Source of the DNA: Rhizobium sp. Q54
GTDB taxonomy: Bacteria; Pseudomonadota; Alphaproteobacteria; SMXS01
DNA length: 55,898 bases
NCBI GenBank assembly: GCA_945907245.1
Contig: CAMDTB010000014.1
Span: 1 to 55,898 of the forward strand
Direction of reading: 5' to 3'
Shown here: positions 1-8,441 of the stretch, in pieces
Layout: every line of letters begins with the position of its first letter
Position numbering within the stretch: position 1 is the stretch's first letter
Made by a program: the position numbers and the translations under genes
Notes under the pieces: generated by a model
What the model saw: the letters and a program-made list of their open reading frames with translations, nothing else
What the model was told of the DNA's origin: nothing
Databases searched by the model: none

Positions 1-441
1 GACGGCGTGTTCTATGGCTGCCGGGCGGCGGCGCGGATGATGATCGACCAGGGCAGGGGCGGTCGGATCATCAACCTGGCCTCGACCCAGTCGATCTCGC
101 CCGGTGTCGGCGTCACCTATGACGGATCGAAGGGCGCGGTGCTGCAGATCACCCGCGCGCTGGCGCTGGAACTGGCGCCGCACAAGATCAACGTCAACGC
201 GCTGGCGCCCGGGCCGACCTGGACCCGGTCGCCCGACGCGCCGCCGATCACCGGCCGCCCGCCGGAGCCGACCGGCGAGCCGCTGGCCGACACGGTGGCG
301 AGCCGCATCGCGCGGCTGCCGCTGGGCCACTGGGCCGACCCCATGGAACTTGGCAAGGCGGCGGTGTTCCTGTCCGGCCCGATGAGCGATTTCGTCACCG
401 GCATCTACCTGCCGGTCGATGGCGGCTGGCTGGTGCTGTAG
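1..441 (+). CDS. SDR-family oxidoreductase, 5'-truncated by the window edge
   Basis: This is the C-terminal part (about 146 residues) of a short-chain dehydrogenase/reductase; the reading frame is open from base 1, so the start codon and the Rossmann glycine motif lie outside the window. The catalytic Tyr-xxx-Lys is visible as YDGSK, with the preceding Ser region as NLASTQS and the usual downstream segment ITRALALELAPHKINVNALAPG. The C-terminus (FVTGIYLPVDGGWLVL) is the normal family ending. Enzymes of this family perform NAD(P)H-dependent oxidation or reduction of alcohols and ketones in the cytoplasm; the substrate cannot be told. It lies 94 bases upstream of a flavoprotein on the same strand, which may act in the same catabolic route (inference). 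Confidence 0.9.
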   Translation, partial: DGVFYGCRAAARMMIDQGRGGRIINLASTQSISPGVGVTYDGSKGAVLQITRALALELAPHKINVNALAPGPTWTRSPDAPPITGRPPEPTGEPLADTVASRIARLPLGHWADPMELGKAAVFLSGPMSDFVTGIYLPVDGGWLVL

Positions 442-535
442 CCGGCCGGATTCTCGACCCCATTGATGTAAAACGCGTGTATTACTATCCTCCGCATGCG
501 CATTCGCCGGCGTACCGGCCGGCAGGGGAGGAAGA

Positions 536-1957
536 ATGACACAGGATCGGGATTTCGACGTCATCGTGGTGGGCGGCGGCGGCGCCGGCATGTCGGCGGC
601 GATCATGGCCTCGGACGCGGGCGCGTCGGTGCTGCTGATCGAGGCGGACGCCAAGCTTGGTGGCTCGACCGCCCTGTCGGGCGGCGTCTATTACGCCGCG
701 GGCACCAGCGTGCAGCGCGCCAAGGGCATCGAGGGCGACAGTGCCGAGTTGATGTTTGAATACTACATGACCTTGAATCAGTACCGGGTCGAGGCGTCGC
801 TGGCGCGGACCATCTGCGACAACGCCACGCCGGGCCTGGACTGGTTGATGTCCATGGGCGTCGAGTTCCACCCGGAAGATCTCTATTCGTCGGGCGTGGA
901 AAGCTTCGAGCGTGGCCATCACGCCCACGGCAACGGCGCGGCGATCGCCGCCGCCCTCGACCGCGAGGTCAGCAAGCGGCCCATCGACGTGGCGCTGAAG
1001 ACCCGCGTCCAGAGGCTGCTGATCGACGATGCCACCGGCCGCGTCGTCGGCGTCCACGCCGGCGGGCAGGACGTGCGTGCCGGCGCCGTGGTGCTGACCA
1101 CCGGCGGCTTCGGCGCCAACCCGCATTTCCTGTACAAATACTATCCGGAGGCCGCTGCCCAGGGCGACTGGGCCTGGTATATCGGCAACAAGAACTGTGT
1201 CGGCGACGGCCTGCTGCTCGGCCAGCAGGCGGGCGCCGACATCGTCGGCCACAACCGGGGCCTGCTGCTGACCACGCCCAATTTCCGCAAGGAGCTGGAG
1301 GTGTTCGTGCCGGGCTGGCTGGTCTATGTGAACCGCGAGGGCCGCCGCTTCATCAAGGAGACGGCCGAATACGCGGTGATGTCCGGCGTGGTGAAGGCGC
1401 AGACCGGCGGCTCTTGCTTCGCCATCTTCGACGACGTGGCCAAGCGCGAGGCCAGGCCCATCGAAAAATACGCCGACGCGTTCGCCTCGGGCGTGCTGCC
1501 GCTCAACTGGGTGGCCGACGAACTGGAGGCGCAGGTCAAAACCGGAAAGGTCATCAAGGCCGATACGCTGGACGAACTGGCGATCCGGTGCGGCATCCGT
1601 CCTGGTTCGCTCAATGCGACGGTGGAGACCTACAACGCCGATACGGACGCCGGCCTCGACAGCATGTTCTTCAAGGACCCGGCCGACATGAAGCCCATCC
1701 GCACCGGTCCGTTCTATGCCGTCGAGGTCCGGCCGGCCATCGTCTGCCTCACCTCGACCGGCGTGCGGATCAACGCGTCGGCGCAGGCCCTCGACGAGCT
1801 CGACACGCCGATCCGCGGCCTGTTCGCGGGCGGCGAGACCACCGGCGGCGTGCTGGGGGAGCGTTATATCGGTGGCGGCAATTCCATCGCCAACGCCATC
1901 GTCTTCGGCCGCATCGCCGGCCGGAGCGCCGCGGCCGAGGCCAGGCGCAACGCCTAG
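536..1957 (+). CDS. FAD-dependent oxidoreductase, fumarate reductase/KstD-like flavoprotein fold
   Basis: A 473-residue FAD_binding_2 flavoprotein. The dinucleotide-binding motif VVGGGGAGMSAA sits at residues 11-22, followed by the acidic end of the second strand (LLIEAD) and the GGSTALSGG loop. The C-terminal FAD/substrate motif GERYIGGGNSIANAIVFGRIAG is typical of the fumarate reductase, urocanate reductase and 3-ketosteroid dehydrogenase superfamily. There is no signal peptide and no FMN or heme domain, so it is probably a soluble cytoplasmic dehydrogenase. The ATG is preceded by GGGGAGGAAG, a strong ribosome binding site. The neighbouring SDR gene suggests a shared pathway for a ketone- or enone-containing compound, but the substrate is unknown. 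Confidence 0.85.
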   Translation: MTQDRDFDVIVVGGGGAGMSAAIMASDAGASVLLIEADAKLGGSTALSGGVYYAAGTSVQRAKGIEGDSAELMFEYYMTLNQYRVEASLARTICDNATPGLDWLMSMGVEFHPEDLYSSGVESFERGHHAHGNGAAIAAALDREVSKRPIDVALKTRVQRLLIDDATGRVVGVHAGGQDVRAGAVVLTTGGFGANPHFLYKYYPEAAAQGDWAWYIGNKNCVGDGLLLGQQAGADIVGHNRGLLLTTPNFRKELEVFVPGWLVYVNREGRRFIKETAEYAVMSGVVKAQTGGSCFAIFDDVAKREARPIEKYADAFASGVLPLNWVADELEAQVKTGKVIKADTLDELAIRCGIRPGSLNATVETYNADTDAGLDSMFFKDPADMKPIRTGPFYAVEVRPAIVCLTSTGVRINASAQALDELDTPIRGLFAGGETTGGVLGERYIGGGNSIANAIVFGRIAGRSAAAEARRNA

Positions 1958-2003
1958 AGCGCTTTCAGCCAAGGCGGAATCGCCGTGGCGTCGGAAAGCC
2001 GCT
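1958..2003. repeat. palindromic intergenic repeat, copy 1
   Basis: The 46 bases begin with AGCGCTTTCAGCCAAGGC directly after the flavoprotein stop codon and can fold on themselves: CCAaGGCGG near the left pairs with the CCG-TGG segment, and CTTTC pairs with GGAAAG near the right end. It resembles the short REP-like palindromes starting AGCGCTTTC that are scattered between genes in many alphaproteobacteria. A second copy starts 58 bases later. Confidence 0.55.
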
Positions 2004-2015
2004 GCGATGAATGCT

Positions 2016-2062
2016 AGCGCTTTCAGCCAAGGCAGATTCGCGTTGGCAACGGCAAAGGCCGT
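2016..2062. repeat. palindromic intergenic repeat, copy 2 (direct repeat of copy 1)
   Basis: The first 18 bases are identical to copy 1 (AGCGCTTTCAGCCAAGGC) and 28 of the first 32 match. GCCAA and TTGGC inside it can form a stem. The right boundary is approximate. It precedes the TerB/J-domain gene by about 65 bases. Confidence 0.5.
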
Positions 2063-2128
2063 CCGCGAAAATCGCACTCCGCCTCCGGTTCCGTTCAGTG
2101 CTACACACGCGGCCTTGAAGGAAGCGGC

Positions 2129-2860
2129 ATGAGCATCTGGGGCACATTGGTGGGCGGGGCGGCGGGTCTCATGCTGGGCGGGCCGCTCGGCGCGCTGCTG
2201 GGCGCGCTCGGCGGCTATGCGGCCGTCAAGAGCGGCAACGGCGTCGACGAGGCCGTCGATGGCACCCGCAGCATCAGCTTCACCATCGGCGTGATCGCGC
2301 TGGGCGCCAAGATGGCCAAGGCCGATGGCGCGGTGACCATCGACGAGGTGACCGCGTTCCGCGAGGTGTTCCATGTGCCCGATGAGGAGCTGAAGCACGT
2401 CTCGCGGCTGTTCGACCGGGCCAAGCGCGAGGCGACGGGGTTCGAGCCTTATGCCCAGCAGCTGTCCAGGCTTTTCCGCGACAACAGGACCGTGCTCGAG
2501 GAGTTGCTCGACGCGCTGTTCCACATCGCCAAGGCCGACAACGTCATCCATCCGGCCGAGGACGACTTTCTGTTCAAGGTGGCGCACATCTTCGGTTTCG
2601 ACCGCGCCGAATTCGACCGCATCCGTGCCGGGCACGTCGGCGTGGGCGACGCCGATCCCTACCGCGTGCTGGGGATCGCGCGCACCGCGGCCGACGACGC
2701 GGTCAAGGCCCGCTACCGGCAGCTGGTGCGCGAACACCATCCCGACACGCTGGTGGCGCAGGGCCTGCCGCAGGAATTCGTCAACCTGGCCAACGAGAAG
2801 CTCGCCGCCATCAACGACGCCTGGGACCGGGTCCGCAAGCATCGTGGTCTCGCGCCGTGA
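2129..2860 (+). CDS. TerB-like / J-domain protein, DjlA-type
   Basis: A 243-residue protein with a Gly/Ala-rich hydrophobic N-terminus (residues about 7-33, a probable membrane or glycine-zipper segment), a TerB-like helical domain (about 45-165) and a C-terminal J domain (about 176-243) with the Hsp70-stimulating HPD triad at residues 204-206 (REHHPDTL). This domain order is that of DjlA, an inner-membrane co-chaperone of DnaK. The start is preceded by GAAGGAAG. The stop codon overlaps the GTG start of the downstream permease, so the two are translationally coupled. The client or process served is not evident. Confidence 0.85.
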   Translation: MSIWGTLVGGAAGLMLGGPLGALLGALGGYAAVKSGNGVDEAVDGTRSISFTIGVIALGAKMAKADGAVTIDEVTAFREVFHVPDEELKHVSRLFDRAKREATGFEPYAQQLSRLFRDNRTVLEELLDALFHIAKADNVIHPAEDDFLFKVAHIFGFDRAEFDRIRAGHVGVGDADPYRVLGIARTAADDAVKARYRQLVREHHPDTLVAQGLPQEFVNLANEKLAAINDAWDRVRKHRGLAP

Positions 2861-3744
2861 CCCTTCCCCATTTCGGCCTGGCCGTGGTGGTGACGGTGCT
2901 CTGGGGCTTCAACGTCGTGGTCACCAAGTGGGGCGTCGACATGATGCCGCCGGTGTTCTTCGCCGGCATGCGGTTCTTCATCGTCGCGATCCTGCTGCTG
3001 CCGTTCCTGAAGCCGGTGAAGGGTCAGATGTGGCGGGTGGTCGGCATCGGCCTCAGCTCGGGCGCGCTGCATTTCGGGCTGATTCTGGTCGGCTATTCGC
3101 TGACCGCCCATGCCGCGCCGGTGGCCGTCGCGATCCAGTTCAACATCCCGTTCATGGTGCTGCTCGCGGTGATCTTCCTGGGCGAGAAGGTCGGTCCGTG
3201 GCGGATCGCCGGCATGGCCATCGCCTTCGGCGGGATCATGCTGCTGGGCTTCGATCCGGTGGCGTTCGACACGCCGGTGGCGCTGGTGCTGTGCTGCGTC
3301 GGCTCGTGTTTTTTCGCCGTGTCGGTGATCCTGATGCGCGGGCTGAAAGGCGCCCATCCGATGCAGATCCAGGCCTGGATCGCCGCCGTCAGCTTTCCGG
3401 CGCTGTTCGCCGTCTCGTGGCTTACCGAAAGCGGCCAGATCGAAACGCTCAGCCATGTGGGCTGGGAAGGCGCCGCGACCATCGCCTATACCGGCATCGG
3501 CGCCTCGATCATCGGCCATGGCGGTATGTTCTTCCTGCTGCAGCGCTATGCGGTGACCACCATGGTCCCGTTCATGATCGCGCCGCCCATGCTAGGCATG
3601 TTTTTCAGTATCTGGATCAATGGCGACCCGGTGACGACGAAACTCGCCATCGGTGGCTTGATGACCTTCTCCGGTGTCGCCATTATCCAAATCCGCGAGG
3701 CGCTGAAAGCACGCGCCGCGCGCACAACGGGGAGTACCGCATGA
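2857..3744 (+). CDS. EamA-family DMT permease
   Basis: A 295-residue integral membrane protein with about ten hydrophobic segments arranged as two EamA repeats; the first starts with FGLAVVVTVLWGFNVVVTKWGV and the second begins around residue 140. Such proteins export or import small metabolites such as amino acids or nucleosides in the inner membrane; the substrate is unknown. The GTG start overlaps the preceding TGA, and its own stop overlaps the ATG of the downstream amidase (ATGA), giving a coupled three-gene operon (djlA-like, eamA, amiD-like). Confidence 0.88.
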   Translation: MTLPHFGLAVVVTVLWGFNVVVTKWGVDMMPPVFFAGMRFFIVAILLLPFLKPVKGQMWRVVGIGLSSGALHFGLILVGYSLTAHAAPVAVAIQFNIPFMVLLAVIFLGEKVGPWRIAGMAIAFGGIMLLGFDPVAFDTPVALVLCCVGSCFFAVSVILMRGLKGAHPMQIQAWIAAVSFPALFAVSWLTESGQIETLSHVGWEGAATIAYTGIGASIIGHGGMFFLLQRYAVTTMVPFMIAPPMLGMFFSIWINGDPVTTKLAIGGLMTFSGVAIIQIREALKARAARTTGSTA

Positions 3745-4487
3745 TCACCGACCGGCAGTCGCCGAACTTTTCCGCCCGTCCGCCGGGTTTCGACATCGAC
3801 CTGCTCATCCTGCACTACACCGGCATGGGCTCGGCGCAGGCGGCCATCGACCGGCTGTGCGACCCGGAAGCCAAGGTCAGCTCCCACTATCTGATCGACG
3901 AGGATGGCACCGTCCACCAGCTGGTCACCGAGGACAAGACCGCCTGGCATGCCGGCCAATCCTGCTGGGAAGGCAAGATCGGCATGAACCAGCGCTCCGT
4001 CGGTATCGAGCTGGTCAATCCCGGCCACGAGAATGGCTACCGCGATTTCCCCGAGGCGCAGATGGCGGCGCTGGAGGACCTGTGCCAGCAGGTTCTGTCG
4101 CGTCACCCGATCCCCAGGCGCCAGGTGCTGGGCCACTCCGACATCGCGCCCATGCGCAAGGACGATCCGGGCGAACTGTTCCCCTGGGAGCGCTTCTCCA
4201 GGAAGGGCATCGGCCTGTGGCCGCAGCATGTCGACATGGAGCCGGTGCCGGCGCAGATCCGCGACGTGCAGAACGCGCTGCGCTCGATCGGCTACTGCAT
4301 TCCGGTCGACGGCCAGGATTCGCCGGTCTATAGGGCGATCCTGAAGGCGTTCCAGCGTCACTGGCGGCCCAAGAAGGTCGACGGCGCCGCCGACAAGACG
4401 ACCCGCCAGATGATCGCCGCCGTGCAGGTCGCGGTGCAGGCCGACATGGCAGCCAGTCCGCCGAAGGGCGGGGCGTGCGACCACTGA
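3741..4487 (+). CDS. N-acetylmuramoyl-L-alanine amidase, AmiD-like with PG-binding domain
   Basis: A 248-residue Zn-dependent amidase_2 enzyme that cleaves the amide bond between MurNAc and L-alanine. The first zinc ligand is His25 in LILHYTGM; the C-terminal ligand region is VLGHSDIAPMRKDDPGELFPW, the usual His...Asp ending. Residues about 180-240 (IRDVQNALRSIGY ... KTTRQMI) form a PG_binding_1 domain. No signal peptide or lipobox is visible from this start, so it may be cytoplasmic, recycling anhydro-muropeptides like AmpD; E. coli AmiD is by contrast an outer-membrane lipoprotein. The open frame continues far upstream, but the ATG overlapping the eamA stop and the start of homology at LLILHYTG favour this start. 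Confidence 0.85.
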   Translation: MITDRQSPNFSARPPGFDIDLLILHYTGMGSAQAAIDRLCDPEAKVSSHYLIDEDGTVHQLVTEDKTAWHAGQSCWEGKIGMNQRSVGIELVNPGHENGYRDFPEAQMAALEDLCQQVLSRHPIPRRQVLGHSDIAPMRKDDPGELFPWERFSRKGIGLWPQHVDMEPVPAQIRDVQNALRSIGYCIPVDGQDSPVYRAILKAFQRHWRPKKVDGAADKTTRQMIAAVQVAVQADMAASPPKGGACDH

Positions 4488-4495
4488 CGCTCTGA

Positions 4496-4849
4496 TTACC
4501 GTTTAAGCGCTGCTGCCATGGCGGACAAGGCGGCGTCCAGCGCGGGCAAGTCTACACGGATTGTCAGGATCACTCGCTCATCGAGAGTGTCGTCATAGGT
4601 GTGGGCCAGCGCGTTGCGGAACCCGGCAATTATCCCGGCAGGAATGCGGTGCTCGGCCAAGAGGTCCGCGGGAATGTCCCTGATTGAGGATGCGATGGCA
4701 ATGAACGCGCGCTCGATCGCGTAGCGCACGAGCGTATCGGCTTTGAGGGCTTCGAGATCACGCTCCGTGGCCCATGTTTGAATGAGACGGATGTTCTCCC
4801 GCGCCGCGCCGATGGCGAACGCAACCTTCCCGTTTCCCTCAGAAGACAT
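4496..4849 (-). CDS. HepT-type RNase toxin (DUF86)
   Basis: A 117-residue HEPN protein of the DUF86/HepT family. The hallmark RNase motif R-x4-H-x-Y is intact: Arg78, His83, Tyr85 in RNALAHTY. HepT toxins cut RNA (for example tRNA 3' ends) until AMPylated by the partner nucleotidyltransferase. The gene overlaps the end of the mntA-like gene by 11 bases on the same strand, the usual antitoxin-first arrangement. It converges with the amidase gene. An intact active-site motif argues for a working pair rather than a relic. Confidence 0.85.
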   Translation of the reverse strand: MSSEGNGKVAFAIGAARENIRLIQTWATERDLEALKADTLVRYAIERAFIAIASSIRDIPADLLAEHRIPAGIIAGFRNALAHTYDDTLDERVILTIRVDLPALDAALSAMAAALKR

Positions 4850-5168
4850 TCACGAGCTGGCCTTCCGCAACACTCTGAAGGCGCTTGCCCGGCCTCAGTG
4901 CATCTTTGCGAACAACAAGGTCGACCGGGCGGCCGAGTATTTGCGCGAGTTCGTGCTGAATGCCTCCTACGTCGAAGGCGCTGAACAAAGGCTTGCGTCC
5001 TTGCGGCCCTTCGTCCAGATCGATCATCAGATCCACATCGCTTTCAGCCTCGGCAGCGTCACGCGCCACTGATCCAAAAAGATAGGCGTGTGTCACCCCC
5101 AGCTCTTCCAGCCGGGCGCGGTTCTGATGCAGCAGCTTTATGACTTCGGAGCGGTCCATGATCGGCAT
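4839..5168 (-). CDS. MntA-type nucleotidyltransferase antitoxin
   Basis: A 109-residue minimal nucleotidyltransferase. The catalytic GS-x10-DxD motif is complete: Gly32-Ser33 in LFGSVARD, then Asp44-Val45-Asp46 in SDVDLMID. In known MntA/HepT pairs this enzyme transfers AMP groups to a tyrosine of the toxin. The first ATG (MPIMDRSE) is used here; an in-frame ATG three codons later (MDRSE, from 5159) is an alternative, and neither has a strong ribosome binding site. The frame stays open upstream through the region opposite rnpB, but that part is not coding. Confidence 0.85.
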   Translation of the reverse strand: MPIMDRSEVIKLLHQNRARLEELGVTHAYLFGSVARDAAEAESDVDLMIDLDEGPQGRKPLFSAFDVGGIQHELAQILGRPVDLVVRKDALRPGKRLQSVAEGQLVNVF

Positions 5169-5215
5169 GATACCACGTTCAGGCCGCATGGACGTAGAGG
5201 GGCGGAACGAAACGC

Positions 5216-5464
5216 CTACTTTCCCGCCTTCAGGTCCTCGCCCGAGCGCTTGGCGTTGGCGGTGTCGGCGGGAATATTGCCGGTGGGCTCGTAGACCGGC
5301 CGGTTGTCGTACTTCTTGGCCTCTTCCTTCTTCTTCTGGTCCTTGGTCAGGCCGTCGCCGCCGCCGAAAGGGTTCAGCTTGTTGAGCGTCTCGCAACCGC
5401 CCAGCATCAGGGAGGCGCCAACTGCCAGAAGAATCGCCGATTTCGCAGGGCTGATTTTGATCAT
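5216..5464 (-). CDS. small lipoprotein of unknown function
   Basis: An 82-residue protein with a type II signal peptide: MIKISPAK, a hydrophobic core and the lipobox LGGC with Cys24. The mature part (ETLNKLNPFGGGDGLTKDQKKKEEAKK...) is short, lysine/glutamate rich at its centre and probably disordered. No enzymatic motif is visible. Small lipoproteins of this sort occur in many alphaproteobacteria; I do not recognise a named family. It is divergent from rnpB, about 100 bases away. Confidence 0.75.
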   Translation of the reverse strand: MIKISPAKSAILLAVGASLMLGGCETLNKLNPFGGGDGLTKDQKKKEEAKKYDNRPVYEPTGNIPADTANAKRSGEDLKAGK

Positions 5465-5527
5465 TACCGCCGAGTCCAGGAAAGGGCGGCCATCTTCCGC
5501 AAAAGGCCCTGGGCTTGCAAGGGCTTC

Positions 5528-5556
5528 TTGACCGCACTCGCGGCGCGGCCCATGTT
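5528..5556 (+). promoter_or_regulatory. probable rnpB promoter
   Basis: TTGACC at 5528-5533 is followed after 17 bases by CATGTT at 5551-5556. The predicted start, seven bases on at about 5563, coincides with the first base of the RNase P RNA P1 helix, which supports the call although the -10 is weak. Confidence 0.55.
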
Positions 5557-5562
5557 GCGCCG

Positions 5563-5927
<365 letters not shown>

Positions 5928-5980
5928 GCTTCATCCAATCTACCGTACTATCGGTCGCCGAAACTCTGGGGAGAGCACGC

Positions 5981-7159
5981 ATGACCGTGGAACCGTTCAA
6001 GGTCGCCATACCGGACGCGAAACTCGATGAGCTGAAGCGCCGGTTGCGCAACGCCAACTGGCCGCACGACATGGCCAACGACGACTGGCGCTACGGCGCC
6101 AATGGCGACTACATGCGCGAGCTGGTGGACTACTGGCTGAACGGTTTCGACTGGCGCGCGCAGGAAGCCGCCATCAACGGCTTCAGCCACTACCGCACCG
6201 AGGTGGACGGCATCCCGCTGCACTTCATCCGCGAGCCGGGCAAGGGCCCGAACCCGATCCCGCTGGTGATGACCCATGGCTGGCCGTGGACCTTCTGGGA
6301 CTACCACGAACTGATCCGGCCGCTGGCCGATCCGGCATCGTTCGGCGGCGACCCGAAGGATTCGTTCGAGGTCATCGTCATGTCCATGCCGGGCTTCGGC
6401 TTCTCGTCGCCGCTGATGCACGCCGGCATGAACGCGTGGCGCGCCGCCGACCCGATCCACAAGCTGATGACGCAAAAGCTCGGCTTCAAGCGGTTCGGCG
6501 CACAGGGCGGCGACTGGGGCGCGACCACCACGGCCCAGCTCGGCCACAAATACCCGGATGACGTGATCGGCATCCACCTGACCAGCACGCCGCGGCTGAC
6601 CCATTGGGGCAACCAGCGGCCCTGGGACGTGACCGGCGGCAAGCTGGTGCCCGACGACCTGCCGCCCGAGACCCGGGAAAAGCTTATCGGCATCCAGCGC
6701 CGCATCGCCAGCCACGTGGCTGTGCACATGCTCGACCCGCAGACGCTGGCCTATGCGCTGCACGATTCGCCCGTCGGCCTGCTTGCATGGCTGGTCGAGC
6801 GCCGCCGTGCCTGGAGCGCCAATGACGGCGACGTGGAGCAGGCGTTCACCCGCGATTTCCTGCTGACCACCACCTCGCTCTACTGGTTCACCGACACCTT
6901 CGTGACGTCGGCGCGGCTCTATGCCGAGGCGGGCCGATATCCCTGGCAGCCCTCCCATTCCGGAACGCCGCTGGTCAACGTGCCGACCGGCCTCACCTAT
7001 ATGGAGCACGATGTGGGCCGCAGCCTGTCGACCGAGGCGGAGCAGCAGTTCGACGTGCGCTACCGCAAGGAGCACCCCATGGGCGGGCATTTCGCTGCCG
7101 CCGAGGAGCCCGAAGCGGTCGTGGACGACATCCGGGCCACGTTCAGGCCGTTGCGCTAG
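5981..7159 (+). CDS. epoxide hydrolase, EHN family alpha/beta hydrolase
   Basis: A 392-residue protein of the microsomal-type epoxide hydrolase family. Residues 1-110 are the N-terminal EHN domain (MTVEPFKVAIPDAKLDELKRR...). The oxyanion-hole motif HGWP is at residues 99-102, the nucleophilic Asp178 is in GAQGGDWGA, and the catalytic His lies near residue 370 in HPMGGHFAA. It should hydrolyse an epoxide to a diol in the cytoplasm; the natural substrate is unknown. The ATG follows GGGGAGAGC. It heads a run of metabolic genes; the next gene begins nine bases downstream, so they are probably co-transcribed. Confidence 0.9.
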   Translation: MTVEPFKVAIPDAKLDELKRRLRNANWPHDMANDDWRYGANGDYMRELVDYWLNGFDWRAQEAAINGFSHYRTEVDGIPLHFIREPGKGPNPIPLVMTHGWPWTFWDYHELIRPLADPASFGGDPKDSFEVIVMSMPGFGFSSPLMHAGMNAWRAADPIHKLMTQKLGFKRFGAQGGDWGATTTAQLGHKYPDDVIGIHLTSTPRLTHWGNQRPWDVTGGKLVPDDLPPETREKLIGIQRRIASHVAVHMLDPQTLAYALHDSPVGLLAWLVERRRAWSANDGDVEQAFTRDFLLTTTSLYWFTDTFVTSARLYAEAGRYPWQPSHSGTPLVNVPTGLTYMEHDVGRSLSTEAEQQFDVRYRKEHPMGGHFAAAEEPEAVVDDIRATFRPLR

Positions 7160-7168
7160 GAGAAGACC

Positions 7169-7960
7169 ATGAGCACCAACGAAGCCGTGCTGCTGCGCGC
7201 CGACACGCCCGAAGGCGTCACCACCCTGACCATGAACCGCGGCCCGGCGCGCAACGCGCTGAGCCTGGAGCTGATGGGCGCCATGATGGACGCCCTGTCG
7301 GCCATCGCCGAGGACGACAGCGTGCGCGTGCTGGTCATCGCCGGCGCCGGTCCGGCGTTCTGTGCCGGCCACGACCTGCGCGAGTTGCGGGCGCGTATCG
7401 ACGATCTGGACTTCGTGCGGCTGACCTTCGAAAGCTGCGCCCAGCTGATGCAGGCGGTCGTCGCGCTGCCCCAGCCGGTGATCGCCCGCGTCCATGGCGT
7501 GGCGACGGCGGCGGGCGCCCAGCTCGTCGCGTCCTGCGATCTTGCCGTGGCCGCCGAGGATTCCCGCTTCGCCACGCCGGGCGTCAATATCGGCCTGTTC
7601 TGCTCGACGCCGATGGTCGCATTGTCGCGCAACGTGGCGCCCAAGCATGCCATGGACATGCTGCTGACCGGCGACATGATCCCGGCCCAGCGCGCCCACG
7701 ACATCGGGCTGGTCAACCGGCTGGTGCCGCCCGCGGAGCTGGAAACCGCCACTTATGCGCTGGCGGCGCAGCTTGCGGGCAAGTCGGCGAAGGTGCTGCG
7801 CTTCGGCAAGCAGGGCTTCTACCGGCAGCTGCCGATGAACCTTGCCGACGCCTATGCGTTAGCGGCCGAGGCGATGATCGAGAACATGGGTTTCGACGAC
7901 GCCGAGGAAGGCATCGGCGCGTTCGTCGAGAAGCGCCACCCGCACTGGAAGGACACCTGA
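7169..7960 (+). CDS. crotonase-fold protein, ECHDC3-like
   Basis: A 263-residue enoyl-CoA hydratase/isomerase superfamily protein. The CoA-binding/oxyanion motif is FCAGHDLREL and the second is GVATAAGAQLVASCDLAVAA. Several segments (ATAAGAQLVASCD, FATPGVNIGLFCSTP, the C-terminal RQLPMNLADAY and EGIGAFVEKRHPHW) closely resemble what I recall of the animal ECHDC3 group. The positions corresponding to the two catalytic glutamates of classical hydratase appear as Gln and Gly, so ordinary enoyl-CoA hydration is doubtful and the reaction is unknown. TAGGAGA precedes the ATG. Its stop overlaps the start of a CoA-binding protein gene, tying both to acyl-CoA metabolism. Confidence 0.85.
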   Translation: MSTNEAVLLRADTPEGVTTLTMNRGPARNALSLELMGAMMDALSAIAEDDSVRVLVIAGAGPAFCAGHDLRELRARIDDLDFVRLTFESCAQLMQAVVALPQPVIARVHGVATAAGAQLVASCDLAVAAEDSRFATPGVNIGLFCSTPMVALSRNVAPKHAMDMLLTGDMIPAQRAHDIGLVNRLVPPAELETATYALAAQLAGKSAKVLRFGKQGFYRQLPMNLADAYALAAEAMIENMGFDDAEEGIGAFVEKRHPHWKDT

Positions 7961-8382
7961 TGGCATTCACCAACCCGACCGATGGCGCGATCGCCAGCAT
8001 CCTGCGCGATACCAGGACCATCGCGGTGATCGGCGCGGGCACCGACCGGTTCAAGCCGGTCTACGGCGTCATGAGCTTTCTGATCGCGCGAGGCTACGAC
8101 GTCTATCCGGTCAATCCGACCGCGGCTGGCGAGGTGGTGCAGGGCAGGACGATCCTGGCCGACATGGGCGAGATCCCCGTGCCGATCGACATGGTGGACT
8201 GCTTCCGCCGCCCGGAGTTCATTCCGCCGGTGGTAGACCGCGCCATCGAGGTGGGCGCCAAAACCGTATGGATGCAGCTCGGCGTGATCAACGAGGAAGC
8301 CGCCGCCAAGGCCCGCGCCGCCGGCCTGCTGGTGGTGATGGACCGTTGCCCGGTCATCGAATGGAGCCGCCTCGGTCTGTAG
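7960..8382 (+). CDS. CoA-binding domain protein, YccU-like
   Basis: A 140-residue single-domain protein with a CoA-binding Rossmann fold: the nucleotide loop IAVIGAGTDRFKPVYGVMSFL near the start, YDVYPVNP, and the C-terminal MQLGVINEEAAAKARAAGL and VMDRCPVIEW. These match the YccU/succinyl-CoA synthetase-like CoA_binding_2 family, whose role is poorly defined. Its ATG overlaps the TGA of the ECHDC3-like gene, so translation is coupled and a joint function in CoA-thioester handling is likely (inference). Confidence 0.88.
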   Translation: MAFTNPTDGAIASILRDTRTIAVIGAGTDRFKPVYGVMSFLIARGYDVYPVNPTAAGEVVQGRTILADMGEIPVPIDMVDCFRRPEFIPPVVDRAIEVGAKTVWMQLGVINEEAAAKARAAGLLVVMDRCPVIEWSRLGL

Positions 8383-8441
8383 ACGTCGGCGCGGCCATCC
8401 ACCATCATGGGCCGCTGGACGCTTTGCATGGGGAGGGCGCG

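Noticed and set aside
485-2842. 785-codon open frame on the minus strand opposite the flavoprotein and J-domain genes
   Set aside because: It covers two well-supported genes and the repeat region in antisense; the translation is His/Arg/Asp/Gly rich with no recognisable domain, a usual effect of high-GC codon bias.
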